The notes below the pieces were generated by a model, which did not search any database, was not told the DNA's origin, and saw only the letters and a list, made by a program, of their open reading frames with translations. The position numbers and the translations under genes were made by a program. A stretch of DNA of 64,000 nucleotides. Source: Flavobacterium fluviale (lineage in GTDB: Bacteria; Bacteroidota; Bacteroidia; Flavobacteriales; Flavobacteriaceae). Positions 17,953 through 26,171 of this stretch are shown one piece after another. Every line of letters begins with the position of its first letter. The first letter of the stretch is position 1. The DNA lies in contig NZ_CP030261.1 in NCBI RefSeq assembly GCF_003312915.1, positions 2,294,001-2,358,000 on the forward strand, given 5' to 3'.

Positions 17953-19146
17953 ATGAACATACACGAATATCAAGGAAAAGAAATTTTAGCGAGTTACGGA
18001 GTACGCGTACAACGCGGAATTGTGGCTAACAATGCGGTTGAAGCTGTAGCTGCTGCAAAACAATTAACTGCCGAAACTGGTACAGGATGGCATGTAATAA
18101 AAGCGCAAATTCACGCAGGTGGTCGTGGAAAAGGTGGTGGAGTTAAGCTGGCAAAAAACTTACAACAAGTTGAAGAGTTAGCAGAACAAATCATCGGAAT
18201 GCAATTGATCACGCCTCAGACTCCTCCTGAAGGTAAAAAAGTAAACAAAATATTAGTTGCAGAAGATGTTTACTATCCAGGTGAAAGCGAAACTTCTGAA
18301 TTTTATGTTTCTGTTTTATTGAATAGAGGTACAGGACGCAACATGATTATGTATTCTACTGAAGGTGGAATGGATATCGAAGAAGTTGCTGAGCACACAC
18401 CGCACTTAATCTTTACTGAAGAAATTGATCCATCTGTTGGATTACAGGGTTTCCAAGCTAGAAGAGTTGCTTTCAACTTAGGTCTTTCTGGAAATGCTTT
18501 CAAAGAAATGGTGAAATTCATCGATGCATTATACAATGCTTACATTGGTTCTGATGCTTCTATGTTTGAAATCAACCCAGTTTTAAAAACTTCTGATAAC
18601 AAAATCTTAGCTGTTGATGCTAAAGTAAATATCGACGATAACGCTTTATACAGACAACCTAAATATGCTGAAATGAGAGATGTCCGCGAGGAGAATCCAA
18701 TCGAAGTTGAAGCTAAAGAAGTTGGTCTAAACTACGTTGATCTTGACGGTACTGTAGGATGTATGGTAAACGGAGCTGGTCTTGCAATGGCAACTATGGA
18801 CTTAATTAAATACGCTGGTTTTGAGCCTGCTAACTTCCTTGACGTAGGAGGAACTGCTGACGCTAAGCGTGTTGAAACTGCTTTCAGAATTATCTTGAAA
18901 GATCCAAACGTAAAAGCTATTTTGATTAACATCTTTGGAGGAATCGTTCGTTGTGACCGTGTTGCTCAAGGTGTTGTTGATGCTTACAAAAACATGGGAG
19001 ACGCTATCAATGTGCCAATTATCGTTCGTTTGCAAGGAACAAATGCTGAAATTGCAAAAGAATTAATTGACAACTCTGGTATGCCAATCTTATCTGCAGT
19101 TCAATTCCAAGAAGCTGCTGACCAAGTTAAAGCTGCACTTTCTTAA
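17953..19146 (+). CDS. sucC: Succinyl-CoA synthetase (ADP-forming), beta subunit
   Basis: A 397-residue protein from the ATG at 17953 ([12 protein letters not shown], the classic SucC N terminus). The in-frame upstream extension from a TTG at 17863 is rejected because the predicted promoter box lies inside it. The ATP-grasp domain includes [14 protein letters not shown] and FEINPVLK. The C-terminal ligase domain has [17 protein letters not shown] and [11 protein letters not shown]. The enzyme interconverts succinyl-CoA and succinate in the TCA cycle. No sucD lies within the window downstream, so the alpha subunit must be encoded elsewhere. Confidence 0.97.
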   Translation: MNIHEYQGKEILASYGVRVQRGIVANNAVEAVAAAKQLTAETGTGWHVIKAQIHAGGRGKGGGVKLAKNLQQVEELAEQIIGMQLITPQTPPEGKKVNKILVAEDVYYPGESETSEFYVSVLLNRGTGRNMIMYSTEGGMDIEEVAEHTPHLIFTEEIDPSVGLQGFQARRVAFNLGLSGNAFKEMVKFIDALYNAYIGSDASMFEINPVLKTSDNKILAVDAKVNIDDNALYRQPKYAEMRDVREENPIEVEAKEVGLNYVDLDGTVGCMVNGAGLAMATMDLIKYAGFEPANFLDVGGTADAKRVETAFRIILKDPNVKAILINIFGGIVRCDRVAQGVVDAYKNMGDAINVPIIVRLQGTNAEIAKELIDNSGMPILSAVQFQEAADQVKAALS

Positions 19147-19171
19147 TTAAATAAGAAATCAATTTATATAG

Positions 19172-19200
19172 AAAATCCCTTCGATATTCGGAGGGATTTT
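19172..19200 (+). terminator. sucC terminator
   Basis: AAAATCCCT (19172-19180) pairs with AGGGATTTT (19192-19200), followed by a T run. It is 26 bases after the sucC stop. Confidence 0.88.
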
Positions 19201-19212
19201 TTTTGTATTCAA

Positions 19213-19403
19213 TTTAACTGCAAAGGACGCTAAGAATTTTATTTAGGATTCTAAATATAAACGCAAAGTTCGCAAAGCTGTATGTTGAAAATAGCCACGA
19301 ATTCACGAATTTATTTTTTTACAATCTCTGAAAATAATTCGTGAATTCGTGGCTAAAAAAAACTTTGTGAACATTGCGTAACCTTTGTGTGCTTTGCGGT
19401 TAA
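19213..19403. repeat. Two-layer nested inverted repeat (CACGAATT family) between convergent genes
   Basis: The inner pair is AGCCACGAATTCACGAATT (19293-19311) and its exact inverse (19336-19354). The outer arms are TTAACTGCAAAG (from 19214) and CTTTGCGGTTAA (19392-19403). It lies between sucC and the convergent DUF5694 gene. A close copy occurs at 22200-22278. Confidence 0.8.
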
Positions 19404-19415
19404 AAGGCACAAGTG

Positions 19416-20213
19416 TTATTTCAAAACAGTGGATAATTCAATAAGTTCAAATGTAGGATCATGTGTTATGAGCTCTCTAATAATTGAAGCATGGCCGGCA
19501 CCGACTAAAACCATTATCTTATTATCTTTACTTTCAGTTAATTTCTGAATTAAAGAATACATATATAAGTTCCTTTTGTACCAATTTGAAACTAAGGACG
19601 GTCCTGTAAAATCATCTGGATTTCCAGCTCTATTTGCTATTTCCAAATACCACTGAAGATTTTCATTTTCAGTTTGTTTTTTATTGTAATACAGCATCAT
19701 TTCTTGTAATGAACTTTTTGCTATTTTTTCATTATGAATTTTTTCGAAGCTTTGCGTCGTCGCTTTATTTCTCTCCAGTAAGTCCTTTTGGTTTGCTTTC
19801 TCCATTGACATCATTAAACTGTCGTATGGAAAAGAAGTATAAAGGTTCATTCCATATAATTTTTTATGATTCAGTTTTTTAGCAGTTCGAAGTGCCAGCT
19901 GTGTTATTTCATTTTTACTGGCTTTAAAAAGACTGTCGGTGTTTTTATTATAAAATTTATCTAATTCGGTTTGTTTGCTAAATTCCCATTCTACAAATAT
20001 TTTATCAGGGCCAAATTTTTTGATTTTGTCACTCATTATTTCAAGTTCCTTTTGGCTTTTCTCAGACATGATGTTGAAATTATTGAGTTGAGCAACATCA
20101 AGACCTGGATTCGCATAATGAAAAGTTCCAACCAATAAGATTTGTTTTTTCTTTGCTTGAGCAGAAGATAAGTTAAATGTTAAAAAAGCTAGTAATAAAA
20201 TGATTTTTTGCAT
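19416..20213 (-). CDS. Exported DUF5694 (TraB/GumN-like) protein
   Basis: A 265-residue protein with signal peptide MQKIILLLAFLTFNLSSAQA. The mature part starts KKQILLVGTFHYANPGLDVAQ, with the Gx-H pattern of the TraB/GumN/ChaN-like fold, and continues with PDKIFVEWEF. A second conserved stretch near the end reads KIMVLVGAGHASIIREL. These features fit DUF5694. Relatives in the wider clan are proposed metal-dependent peptidases or haem binders, but function here is unknown. It is a single gene convergent with sucC. Confidence 0.83.
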   Translation of the reverse strand: MQKIILLLAFLTFNLSSAQAKKKQILLVGTFHYANPGLDVAQLNNFNIMSEKSQKELEIMSDKIKKFGPDKIFVEWEFSKQTELDKFYNKNTDSLFKASKNEITQLALRTAKKLNHKKLYGMNLYTSFPYDSLMMSMEKANQKDLLERNKATTQSFEKIHNEKIAKSSLQEMMLYYNKKQTENENLQWYLEIANRAGNPDDFTGPSLVSNWYKRNLYMYSLIQKLTESKDNKIMVLVGAGHASIIRELITHDPTFELIELSTVLK

Positions 20214-20435
20214 GGTGATTTTGTGTTTAAATTCATTGCAAATGTATCAGCAGATTTAAAGCTTTATTTTCATTTTTGATGAATGCTGCGTTTCATTTGA
20301 TCAACTATCAAAATCTTCGTTTCAAAATCTTCGTATAAAGTTTTTCGCTGTTTGTCATATTAAAAGTGATGTTTCATATAAATACCATTTTCTTTTAAAG
20401 TCATAATCGTATTTTTGATGCTATAACTGATTTGT

Positions 20436-21476
20436 ATGAAACTTAAAATACCTTTTTACTACCATATTATTCTCTTCCTCGGATTGTTTTTAACGTACTG
20501 TGTTTGGGATTACGGAATAAATAACCGAATTGCAATTTTACAGCAGACCAAACTCTATTTCTGGATTATATCTACTTTTATGCTTTCCGTTTTTGTAGTT
20601 TATATTCTTAATTTCTATACCGTCTGTGATTGGTTTCTCAATAAAAAGAGAATTCATTTTTACTTTTTAAGCATTCCTTTTTCTTTACTTCTTTTTGCTG
20701 GTGTCAGATACTTTTTTCAGGAAGTTATTATGTTTCAGTTTACGGGAGTTCATAATTATTTTGATGAAGCAAGAGAGATAACTTACTATATAAAAGACAA
20801 TTTTTTCTTTGGTTTGCCTGCTGTAATTTTCAGTGCTTTGAGCTACCTGTTTTGGCAGTCTCAATATTCACAAAAGCAAAATCAGGAATTGCTTTTAGAG
20901 AATAAAAAGGCTGAATTTCAGATGCTAAAAGCGCAAGTTAGCCCGCATTTTTTATTTAATACTTTAAATTCTTTTTACAGTCAATTGATTTTAAAAGATG
21001 ATAAAATGGCTGATGATGTTTTAGTACTTTCTGATTTACTTCGATATGTAATTACCGAAACAGACAAAGATGAAGCGATACTTTCAAAAGAGATTCAATT
21101 CATTCAAAATTACATTCATTTACAGAAAAAAAGATTTGAAGATCAGTTATATCTGGATTTTACAATTGAAGGAAATTATGATTCAGAAAAAATCATTTCT
21201 TCGGCATTAATTCATTTTGTTGAGAATGTTTTTAAGCATGGAAAAATTAACAGTGAAGAGGAAAGAGCTGTTATTTCGATTAAAATAAAAGAGGATTTTT
21301 TAGAGATTTCGACTTTCAATTATAATGCAGAAGGCGAAAATTATTCTTCCACAGGAATTGGTTTTGAAAACTTGACAAAGAGACTTGATTACATGTATAA
21401 AGATCAATTTATACTAGAAAAAACAGAAGAAAATAATACCTTTAAAACATACTTAAAAATACCGCTAAAAAAATAA
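20436..21476 (+). CDS. LytS/YehU-type sensor histidine kinase
   Basis: A 346-residue membrane kinase with four hydrophobic segments in the first 145 residues and no large extracytoplasmic domain. A short coiled coil (SQKQNQELLLENKKAEFQ) leads to the His_kinase domain (PF06580) with its phospho-His in QVSPHFLFNTLNSF (about residue 172). The ATP-binding N box is LIHFVENVFKHG and a G box is STGIGFENL. The next gene, 2 bases downstream, is its LytTR response regulator, so the two form one operon. The signal is unknown. A TATTTTTG box at 20410-20417 may be its -7 element. Confidence 0.93.
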   Translation: MKLKIPFYYHIILFLGLFLTYCVWDYGINNRIAILQQTKLYFWIISTFMLSVFVVYILNFYTVCDWFLNKKRIHFYFLSIPFSLLLFAGVRYFFQEVIMFQFTGVHNYFDEAREITYYIKDNFFFGLPAVIFSALSYLFWQSQYSQKQNQELLLENKKAEFQMLKAQVSPHFLFNTLNSFYSQLILKDDKMADDVLVLSDLLRYVITETDKDEAILSKEIQFIQNYIHLQKKRFEDQLYLDFTIEGNYDSEKIISSALIHFVENVFKHGKINSEEERAVISIKIKEDFLEISTFNYNAEGENYSSTGIGFENLTKRLDYMYKDQFILEKTEENNTFKTYLKIPLKK

Positions 21477-21478
21477 TT

Positions 21479-22192
21479 ATGGCTTTAAAATGTATCATTG
21501 TCGATGATGAACCGCCTGCAACACGCATTCTCGAAAACTATATTGGGAAAGTGAATTTCTTGGAAAAAACCGCAGTTTTTAATGATTCAATAAAGGCATT
21601 AGAATTTTTAAACAAAGAAGATGTTGACGTTATTTTTTTGGATATTCAAATGCCTCAATTGACTGGTTTGCAGATATCAAGAATTATTTCAAAAGATATA
21701 AAAGTAATTTTTACCACTGCATATCCAGATTTTGCTTTAGAAGGATTTGAGTTAAATGCGGTTGATTATTTATTAAAACCAATTCCGTTTGAGCGATTTT
21801 ATCAAGCTGTTTCTAAACTAAATTCTGAATCCAAAATAGAAGTTGCGAACACCAATAATAGCACCGCACCAGATTTTTTATTTATAAAAACCGATGGAAA
21901 AAATAAATTTCAGAAAGTCTTTTTGAAGGATGTTTTATATGTAGAAAGTCTGCAAAATTATGTTTGCATTCATACTGTAAAGCAGCAGATTATTACACAT
22001 TCATCTTTAAAAAATGTAATAGAATCACTTCCAGAAAATGATTTTATCCAAATACATAAATCGTATGTGGTTTCATTGCAGCATATAGAATCGACCGATA
22101 ATTTTTCTGTTTTTATAAATGGAAAAGAACTGCCAATTGGCGCAACTTTTAAAGAAGCTTTTTTTGATAAGATTGAGGAGAATAAGATTTAA
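21479..22192 (+). CDS. LytTR-family response regulator
   Basis: A 237-residue protein with an N-terminal CheY-like receiver and a C-terminal LytTR DNA-binding domain. The acidic pocket is in IIVDDEPP (Asp 9 and 10), the phosphorylated Asp is about residue 55 in FLDIQMP, and the conserved Lys is in YLLKPI. LytTR runs from about residue 130, with VLYVESLQNYVCIHT and FIQIHKSYVVSL. It is the cognate partner of the kinase 2 bases upstream. Targets are unknown; members often control nearby membrane or envelope genes. Confidence 0.95.
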   Translation: MALKCIIVDDEPPATRILENYIGKVNFLEKTAVFNDSIKALEFLNKEDVDVIFLDIQMPQLTGLQISRIISKDIKVIFTTAYPDFALEGFELNAVDYLLKPIPFERFYQAVSKLNSESKIEVANTNNSTAPDFLFIKTDGKNKFQKVFLKDVLYVESLQNYVCIHTVKQQIITHSSLKNVIESLPENDFIQIHKSYVVSLQHIESTDNFSVFINGKELPIGATFKEAFFDKIEENKI

Positions 22193-22199
22193 AAAGATA

Positions 22200-22278
22200 G
22201 CCACGAATTCACGAATTTTATTTTCAAAGATTATCAAAAATAATTCGTGAATTCGTGGCCAAAAAACTTTGCGGTTAA
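22200..22278. repeat. CACGAATT-family inverted repeat between convergent genes
   Basis: GCCACGAATTCACGAATT (22200-22217) and its exact inverse (22242-22259) are followed by CTTTGCGGTTAA (22267-22278). This is the same element as at 19213-19403, but without the outer left arm. It begins 7 bases after the LytTR stop and ends 1 base before the DUF1456 stop. Confidence 0.8.
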
Positions 22279-22279
22279 A

Positions 22280-22744
22280 TTATTTCTTATTTTTCCCGTT
22301 TTTGAAAACTACTTTTTCTACCACAACTGGTTTTCCATTTCCTTTTGGGAATGCTTTCTTTTTAGGTTTTCCAGCTGATGAACCTGACTTTGAAGAACTT
22401 TGATCGCCTCTGTATTTTTCTGAATCTTTTGGAGCTGCTTTAAATTCTGGTCTGTCTTTTGAAGTTTCCTTCTTCGGAATTTCAGCTTTATGTTTTGCTA
22501 AAACATCATTTGGGTTTTTAGGGTTTTCTTTCGTTCCTCGCAAATGAATGACCAATCCGTTTAAGAAATTACGCAAAACCTGATCGCCGCATTCCATGTA
22601 ATTTGGGTGATCTTCGGCTCTAAAAAAAGCACCTAATTCTGATTTTGTAATTCTAAAATCTACTAGTTCTAAAATTTCAACTATTTGATCATCACGGAGC
22701 ATCAAAGCCACGCGAAGTTTTTTAAGTATATCGTTATTCGTCAT
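22280..22744 (-). CDS. DUF1456 (YehS-like) protein
   Basis: A 154-residue protein. The first 80 residues match DUF1456 (PF07308): NDILKKLRVALMLRDDQI, then FRITKSELGAFFRAEDHPNY and VLRNFLNGLVIHLRG. The tail from about residue 85 is basic, low-complexity and rich in Lys, Ser and Gly, which suggests nucleic-acid contact or disorder. The molecular role of the family is unknown. It is a single-gene unit. Confidence 0.9.
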   Translation of the reverse strand: MTNNDILKKLRVALMLRDDQIVEILELVDFRITKSELGAFFRAEDHPNYMECGDQVLRNFLNGLVIHLRGTKENPKNPNDVLAKHKAEIPKKETSKDRPEFKAAPKDSEKYRGDQSSSKSGSSAGKPKKKAFPKGNGKPVVVEKVVFKNGKNKK

Positions 22745-22845
22745 AATTTTTGTTTCAGGTTTTTTTGTTTCAAGTCTACGGTTTTAGCGATCCTTAATCC
22801 AAGTTAAAACTTATTATATTTTGCAAAGGTAGTTTTTTAAAATGA

Positions 22846-23880
22846 TTAAAATCTAGAATTAAATTCATTTAAAATACTAACCAATTTGTCCAAATCTTCT
22901 TTAAGATGATTAGCGGTAACTACAATGCGATTGAGCGGTTCGGCATCTTTAGTGTATTTAAAACTGGCAATAATGATTTTTTCGGCTTTTAAATTTTCGA
23001 CCAATTGATTTGATAATAAGTAGATTAATGGGTAATCTTTGTCAAATTTGATATTGTTGTTTTGGATTAAAATGGAATCTATATACTTTAAAGTATCTAA
23101 TAATTTTTGATGTTGCTTAGCATAAATTCCTGAAGCATCAAAAAGCGTTTGTACAAAAGCTGGATTCATTCCAGCCGCGCTTGTAAAAACTTCCATTTCT
23201 TTTATCTGACTAATAAATGCAGTATCGCCTCCAATAACGCCGCCGGTTAAACCAAAGGCTTTTCCTAAAGAAGAAACCATGATTTTTCTTTTAATTGGAA
23301 AATGAATTGAATTGAAAATTCCCGAACCATTTTTTCCAATAAGTCCGAAAGAATGGGATTCATCAACAATTAATGTGATTTCTTTGTGATTCGGAATTTG
23401 TTTCAAGAAAGAGAAATCAACTGGTTTTGTTTCAAAAGTAGGAACTCCATCTGTTAGAATCGTTATTTTCTCAGATTTTGAATCCAGTAAACGATCATTT
23501 AATTTTTTATTTTCAAATAGAGGCAGACTGTTTTCAATCCTAATTGCAGCATGTGTATCATTAAAATGAAAGAAACAATCCGTTTGCTTTTTCATTAAAT
23601 CGATGACCAATTTTCCAGCCAGCATTCCCGACGAAACCGTAACAGCATCTTCTGAGCCAATGTGCGATGCTAGAAACTTTTCACCACTATCATAAGCACT
23701 TAATTTTACATTTGCAGTTCTGGAACTTCCATATGTAGTTCCCCAAGTACGAATGTTGTGGATTACTAAATCTTGAAATTCTTTGTTTGTTGGTAATCCT
23801 AAATAGGCAGTTCCGCCAAAGTACAAATATTGTTCTTGGTCAATTTCAATGATTCGATCTGGAAATTGTTCGACTATCAT
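22846..23880 (-). CDS. PLP-dependent class I/II aminotransferase-fold enzyme (BioF/KBL-like)
   Basis: A 344-residue fold-type I PLP enzyme, shorter than the roughly 390 residues of true 2-amino-3-oxoacyl synthases. It shows YLYFGGTAYLGLP near the N terminus, IVDESHSFGLIG (Asp about 173, His about 176) and the PLP lysine in VSSLGKAFGLTGG (Lys about 207). It starts 2 bases after the dipeptide epimerase gene, so the two are likely co-translated. This suggests a shared role in amino-acid or murein-peptide metabolism. The reaction (transaminase or alpha-oxoamine synthase) cannot be decided from sequence. Confidence 0.85.
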   Translation of the reverse strand: MIVEQFPDRIIEIDQEQYLYFGGTAYLGLPTNKEFQDLVIHNIRTWGTTYGSSRTANVKLSAYDSGEKFLASHIGSEDAVTVSSGMLAGKLVIDLMKKQTDCFFHFNDTHAAIRIENSLPLFENKKLNDRLLDSKSEKITILTDGVPTFETKPVDFSFLKQIPNHKEITLIVDESHSFGLIGKNGSGIFNSIHFPIKRKIMVSSLGKAFGLTGGVIGGDTAFISQIKEMEVFTSAAGMNPAFVQTLFDASGIYAKQHQKLLDTLKYIDSILIQNNNIKFDKDYPLIYLLSNQLVENLKAEKIIIASFKYTKDAEPLNRIVVTANHLKEDLDKLVSILNEFNSRF

Positions 23881-23882
23881 TT

Positions 23883-24893
23883 TTATAAAAGTGTAACTCC
23901 AGTTCCGTTAAGATCAGAATAACTTACGACGCCGTCTTTAATGGTTACACCAGTTGCAATATCTTCTGCTAAAAGAAGCGCGCCATCCATATCTACATAA
24001 TCCAATTGAGGCAGTAAATGTGCGATTGCAGAAATCCCGACTGTAGATTCCGTCATGCAGCCCACCATTGTTTTTAATCCCAATTTTTTAGCTTCTTCAA
24101 TCATGCGTTTTCCAGGTGTGAGACCGCCGCATTTTACCAATTTAACGTTTACGCCATGAAAATGATTGAAGCACTTTGCTACATCTTCTTCAATAATACA
24201 GCTTTCGTCTGCAATAACAGGAAGAACAGAATGTTTAAAAACTTCTTTATGTGCTTCCCAATCATCTGCTTTCATGGGCTGTTCCAGAAATTCGACCCCT
24301 AATTTTTTTAATTCAACCGCATTGCCTATTGTTTCCTCAACTCCCCAGCCGCAGTTGGCATCAATTCTAAAAATGGCATTGGTATGTTTTCTTAGTTCTT
24401 TTACAATTTCGATATCTTCTTTGGTACCTAATTTAATTTTATAAATCGGCCACGGAAGTTCCTTCATTTTTGAAACCATTTTGTCGATAGAAGCAATTCC
24501 GATGGTATAATCTGTCATCGGGTTTCGTTCGGTTGTGTAGTTCCATAATTCGTGTAATTTTTTGCCTTTTTTTCGGGCATATAAATCATTATAAGCCAAA
24601 TCTAAAGCGCATAAAGCAAACATATCATCTTTTAAATACGGATGAATTTTTGCCCAAAAAACTTCTGGAGTTTCGTTTTCTGTACTTTCAATAATGCTTC
24701 TTATTTTTTCTAAATCCTGCATCATCATCGGAACCGTTGTGTTGTAATAAGGATTTGAAGTTGCTTCTCCAAAACCCGAAAAACCATCGCTTTGTAATTC
24801 TACAATTAATGAAGGCTGAAAATCAATGGATTCTCTTGAAATCGTGAAAGTATGTTTTAGTTTGAGATTGTATTCTCTTAAAATTAGTTTCAT
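23883..24893 (-). CDS. Dipeptide epimerase (L-Ala-D/L-Glu epimerase-like, enolase superfamily)
   Basis: A 336-residue enolase-superfamily enzyme of the muconate-lactonising subgroup. The catalytic KxK pair is in YKIKLG (Lys 152 and 154). Metal ligands are Asp 178 (RIDANCGW), Glu 204 (FLEQP) and Asp 229 (ADES). A second catalytic Lys lies in KLVKCGG (about 251-254). Family members epimerise L-Ala-D-Glu from murein recycling or other dipeptides; exact specificity needs more than sequence. It sits between an exported esterase gene and the PLP enzyme on one strand with short gaps, a probable operon. Confidence 0.9.
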   Translation of the reverse strand: MKLILREYNLKLKHTFTISRESIDFQPSLIVELQSDGFSGFGEATSNPYYNTTVPMMMQDLEKIRSIIESTENETPEVFWAKIHPYLKDDMFALCALDLAYNDLYARKKGKKLHELWNYTTERNPMTDYTIGIASIDKMVSKMKELPWPIYKIKLGTKEDIEIVKELRKHTNAIFRIDANCGWGVEETIGNAVELKKLGVEFLEQPMKADDWEAHKEVFKHSVLPVIADESCIIEEDVAKCFNHFHGVNVKLVKCGGLTPGKRMIEEAKKLGLKTMVGCMTESTVGISAIAHLLPQLDYVDMDGALLLAEDIATGVTIKDGVVSYSDLNGTGVTLL

Positions 24894-24914
24894 TTTTATA
24901 AAAGTATTTTTTTA

Positions 24915-25712
24915 TTAATAACCCAGCCAAATTAAAGCTTCAGCAAAATGATCGCGCCAAAGTTTTTCATTGTGTTCGCCATTTTTTACGATTTTGGTTT
25001 TTTCAAGATGAAGACAGTAACAACGTTTGGTATCTAATAAACGTTTCATTTTAGTTAAATCTTTTACCATATCGTCACTTTCTTTATCGCCGCACAAAAA
25101 ATAAATTTTAGTTTTGATTTTGGATTGTTTTTCTGTGAAAGTATAAATTTCGTTAGAAAACCAAAAAGACGGAGAAAAAACGCCTGCTTTACCAAAAACT
25201 TCCGGATATTTTAAAGCTCCGTAATAAGAAACCAAACCGCCCAGTGAACTTCCAAAAAGAATGGTGTTTTTAGGTTTTGTTTTGGTTCTGTAATTTTTGT
25301 CGATATACGGTTTTAATGTCTTTACAATAAATTCTAGATAATTATCAGCATTTCCGCCGCCGTATTTTTCGTTTTTAAAAGGAGTAAGTTCATCGATGCG
25401 TTTTTCATTTCCATGTTCAATCGCCACAACAATTACAGGAGCTTTTAAGCTGTCTAATTTTTCATCGATATTCCATTCGCCAGAAAAAGAAGTTTTAGCA
25501 TCAAATAAATTTTGCGCGTCGTGCATGTAAATAACACTGTATTTTTTTTGAATGTTTTTTGAATAGTTTTCAGGAAGATAAATCCAGATTTTTTTTGAAG
25601 TATGGAGTTGAGGAGCTTCAATTGTAAAAGTAGATACATTTTTTGAAGCTGTACTTTGTGCTTTTCCAATAAAAGTCAATAGAAGCAAAACCGCCATAAA
25701 AATCCTCTTCAT
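24915..25712 (-). CDS. Secreted esterase-family alpha/beta-hydrolase
   Basis: A 265-residue protein with signal peptide MKRIFMAVLLLLTFIGKAQS. Motifs include IWIYLPENYS, YSVIYMHDAQNLFD, the nucleophile elbow LFGSSLGGLVS (Ser about 155) and a C-terminal GEHNEKLWRDHF with the putative catalytic His. This is the PF00756 esterase fold, as at 1238-2107. It lies 21 bases upstream of the dipeptide epimerase and is probably the first gene of that operon. The substrate is unknown. Confidence 0.87.
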   Translation of the reverse strand: MKRIFMAVLLLLTFIGKAQSTASKNVSTFTIEAPQLHTSKKIWIYLPENYSKNIQKKYSVIYMHDAQNLFDAKTSFSGEWNIDEKLDSLKAPVIVVAIEHGNEKRIDELTPFKNEKYGGGNADNYLEFIVKTLKPYIDKNYRTKTKPKNTILFGSSLGGLVSYYGALKYPEVFGKAGVFSPSFWFSNEIYTFTEKQSKIKTKIYFLCGDKESDDMVKDLTKMKRLLDTKRCYCLHLEKTKIVKNGEHNEKLWRDHFAEALIWLGY

Positions 25713-25769
25713 TATCTGTGTTTTGTATTTTTATATAAAAGCAATATTTTAGCTAAAAATAATAAATTG

Positions 25770-26171
25770 ATGAATACAGAAGCAGAAAAAAGAAGTTTAC
25801 TTTTAGAAATGATTATGTTCGCTACTGTCGATGGACATTTGCATAAACGTGAGCTCGAATTTTTAAGACTTGTAGCTTTGGAATTGAGTATTAGCGAAGA
25901 AGAATTTCAAGATTTATTTCATCAGGAGACCAAAACGATTCCTATCAAATCTGAAATACAGCGTATCAACCAATTTTATAGATTGGCCTTATTGATGCAT
26001 TGCGATGGTGTTTTACACGAAAGGGAATTCAAAGCAATTCAGCAGATTGCATTAGAAATGGGGCTAAATCCATCTGCCGTAAAACGCGTTTTAGAAATGA
26101 TGAAAAAGGCACCAAAAACCGTTATAAATCCGACTCTTGTTTTACAAGTTTTTCAAGAACAGCATAATTAA
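25770..26171 (+). CDS. TerB-like / DnaJ-N-terminal-type helical domain protein
   Basis: A 133-residue all-helical protein from the ATG at 25770 (a TTG one codon upstream is the alternative). Two similar halves each carry a D-G-x-L/V-H-x-R-E-x pattern: ATVDGHLHKRELEFL and MHCDGVLHEREFKAI. This duplicated acidic motif is characteristic of the TerB (tellurite resistance) fold, where the Asp and Glu residues can bind metal. Its 3' end overlaps the uvrB stop codon by 4 bases in convergent orientation. The physiological role is unknown. Confidence 0.75.
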   Translation: MNTEAEKRSLLLEMIMFATVDGHLHKRELEFLRLVALELSISEEEFQDLFHQETKTIPIKSEIQRINQFYRLALLMHCDGVLHEREFKAIQQIALEMGLNPSAVKRVLEMMKKAPKTVINPTLVLQVFQEQHN

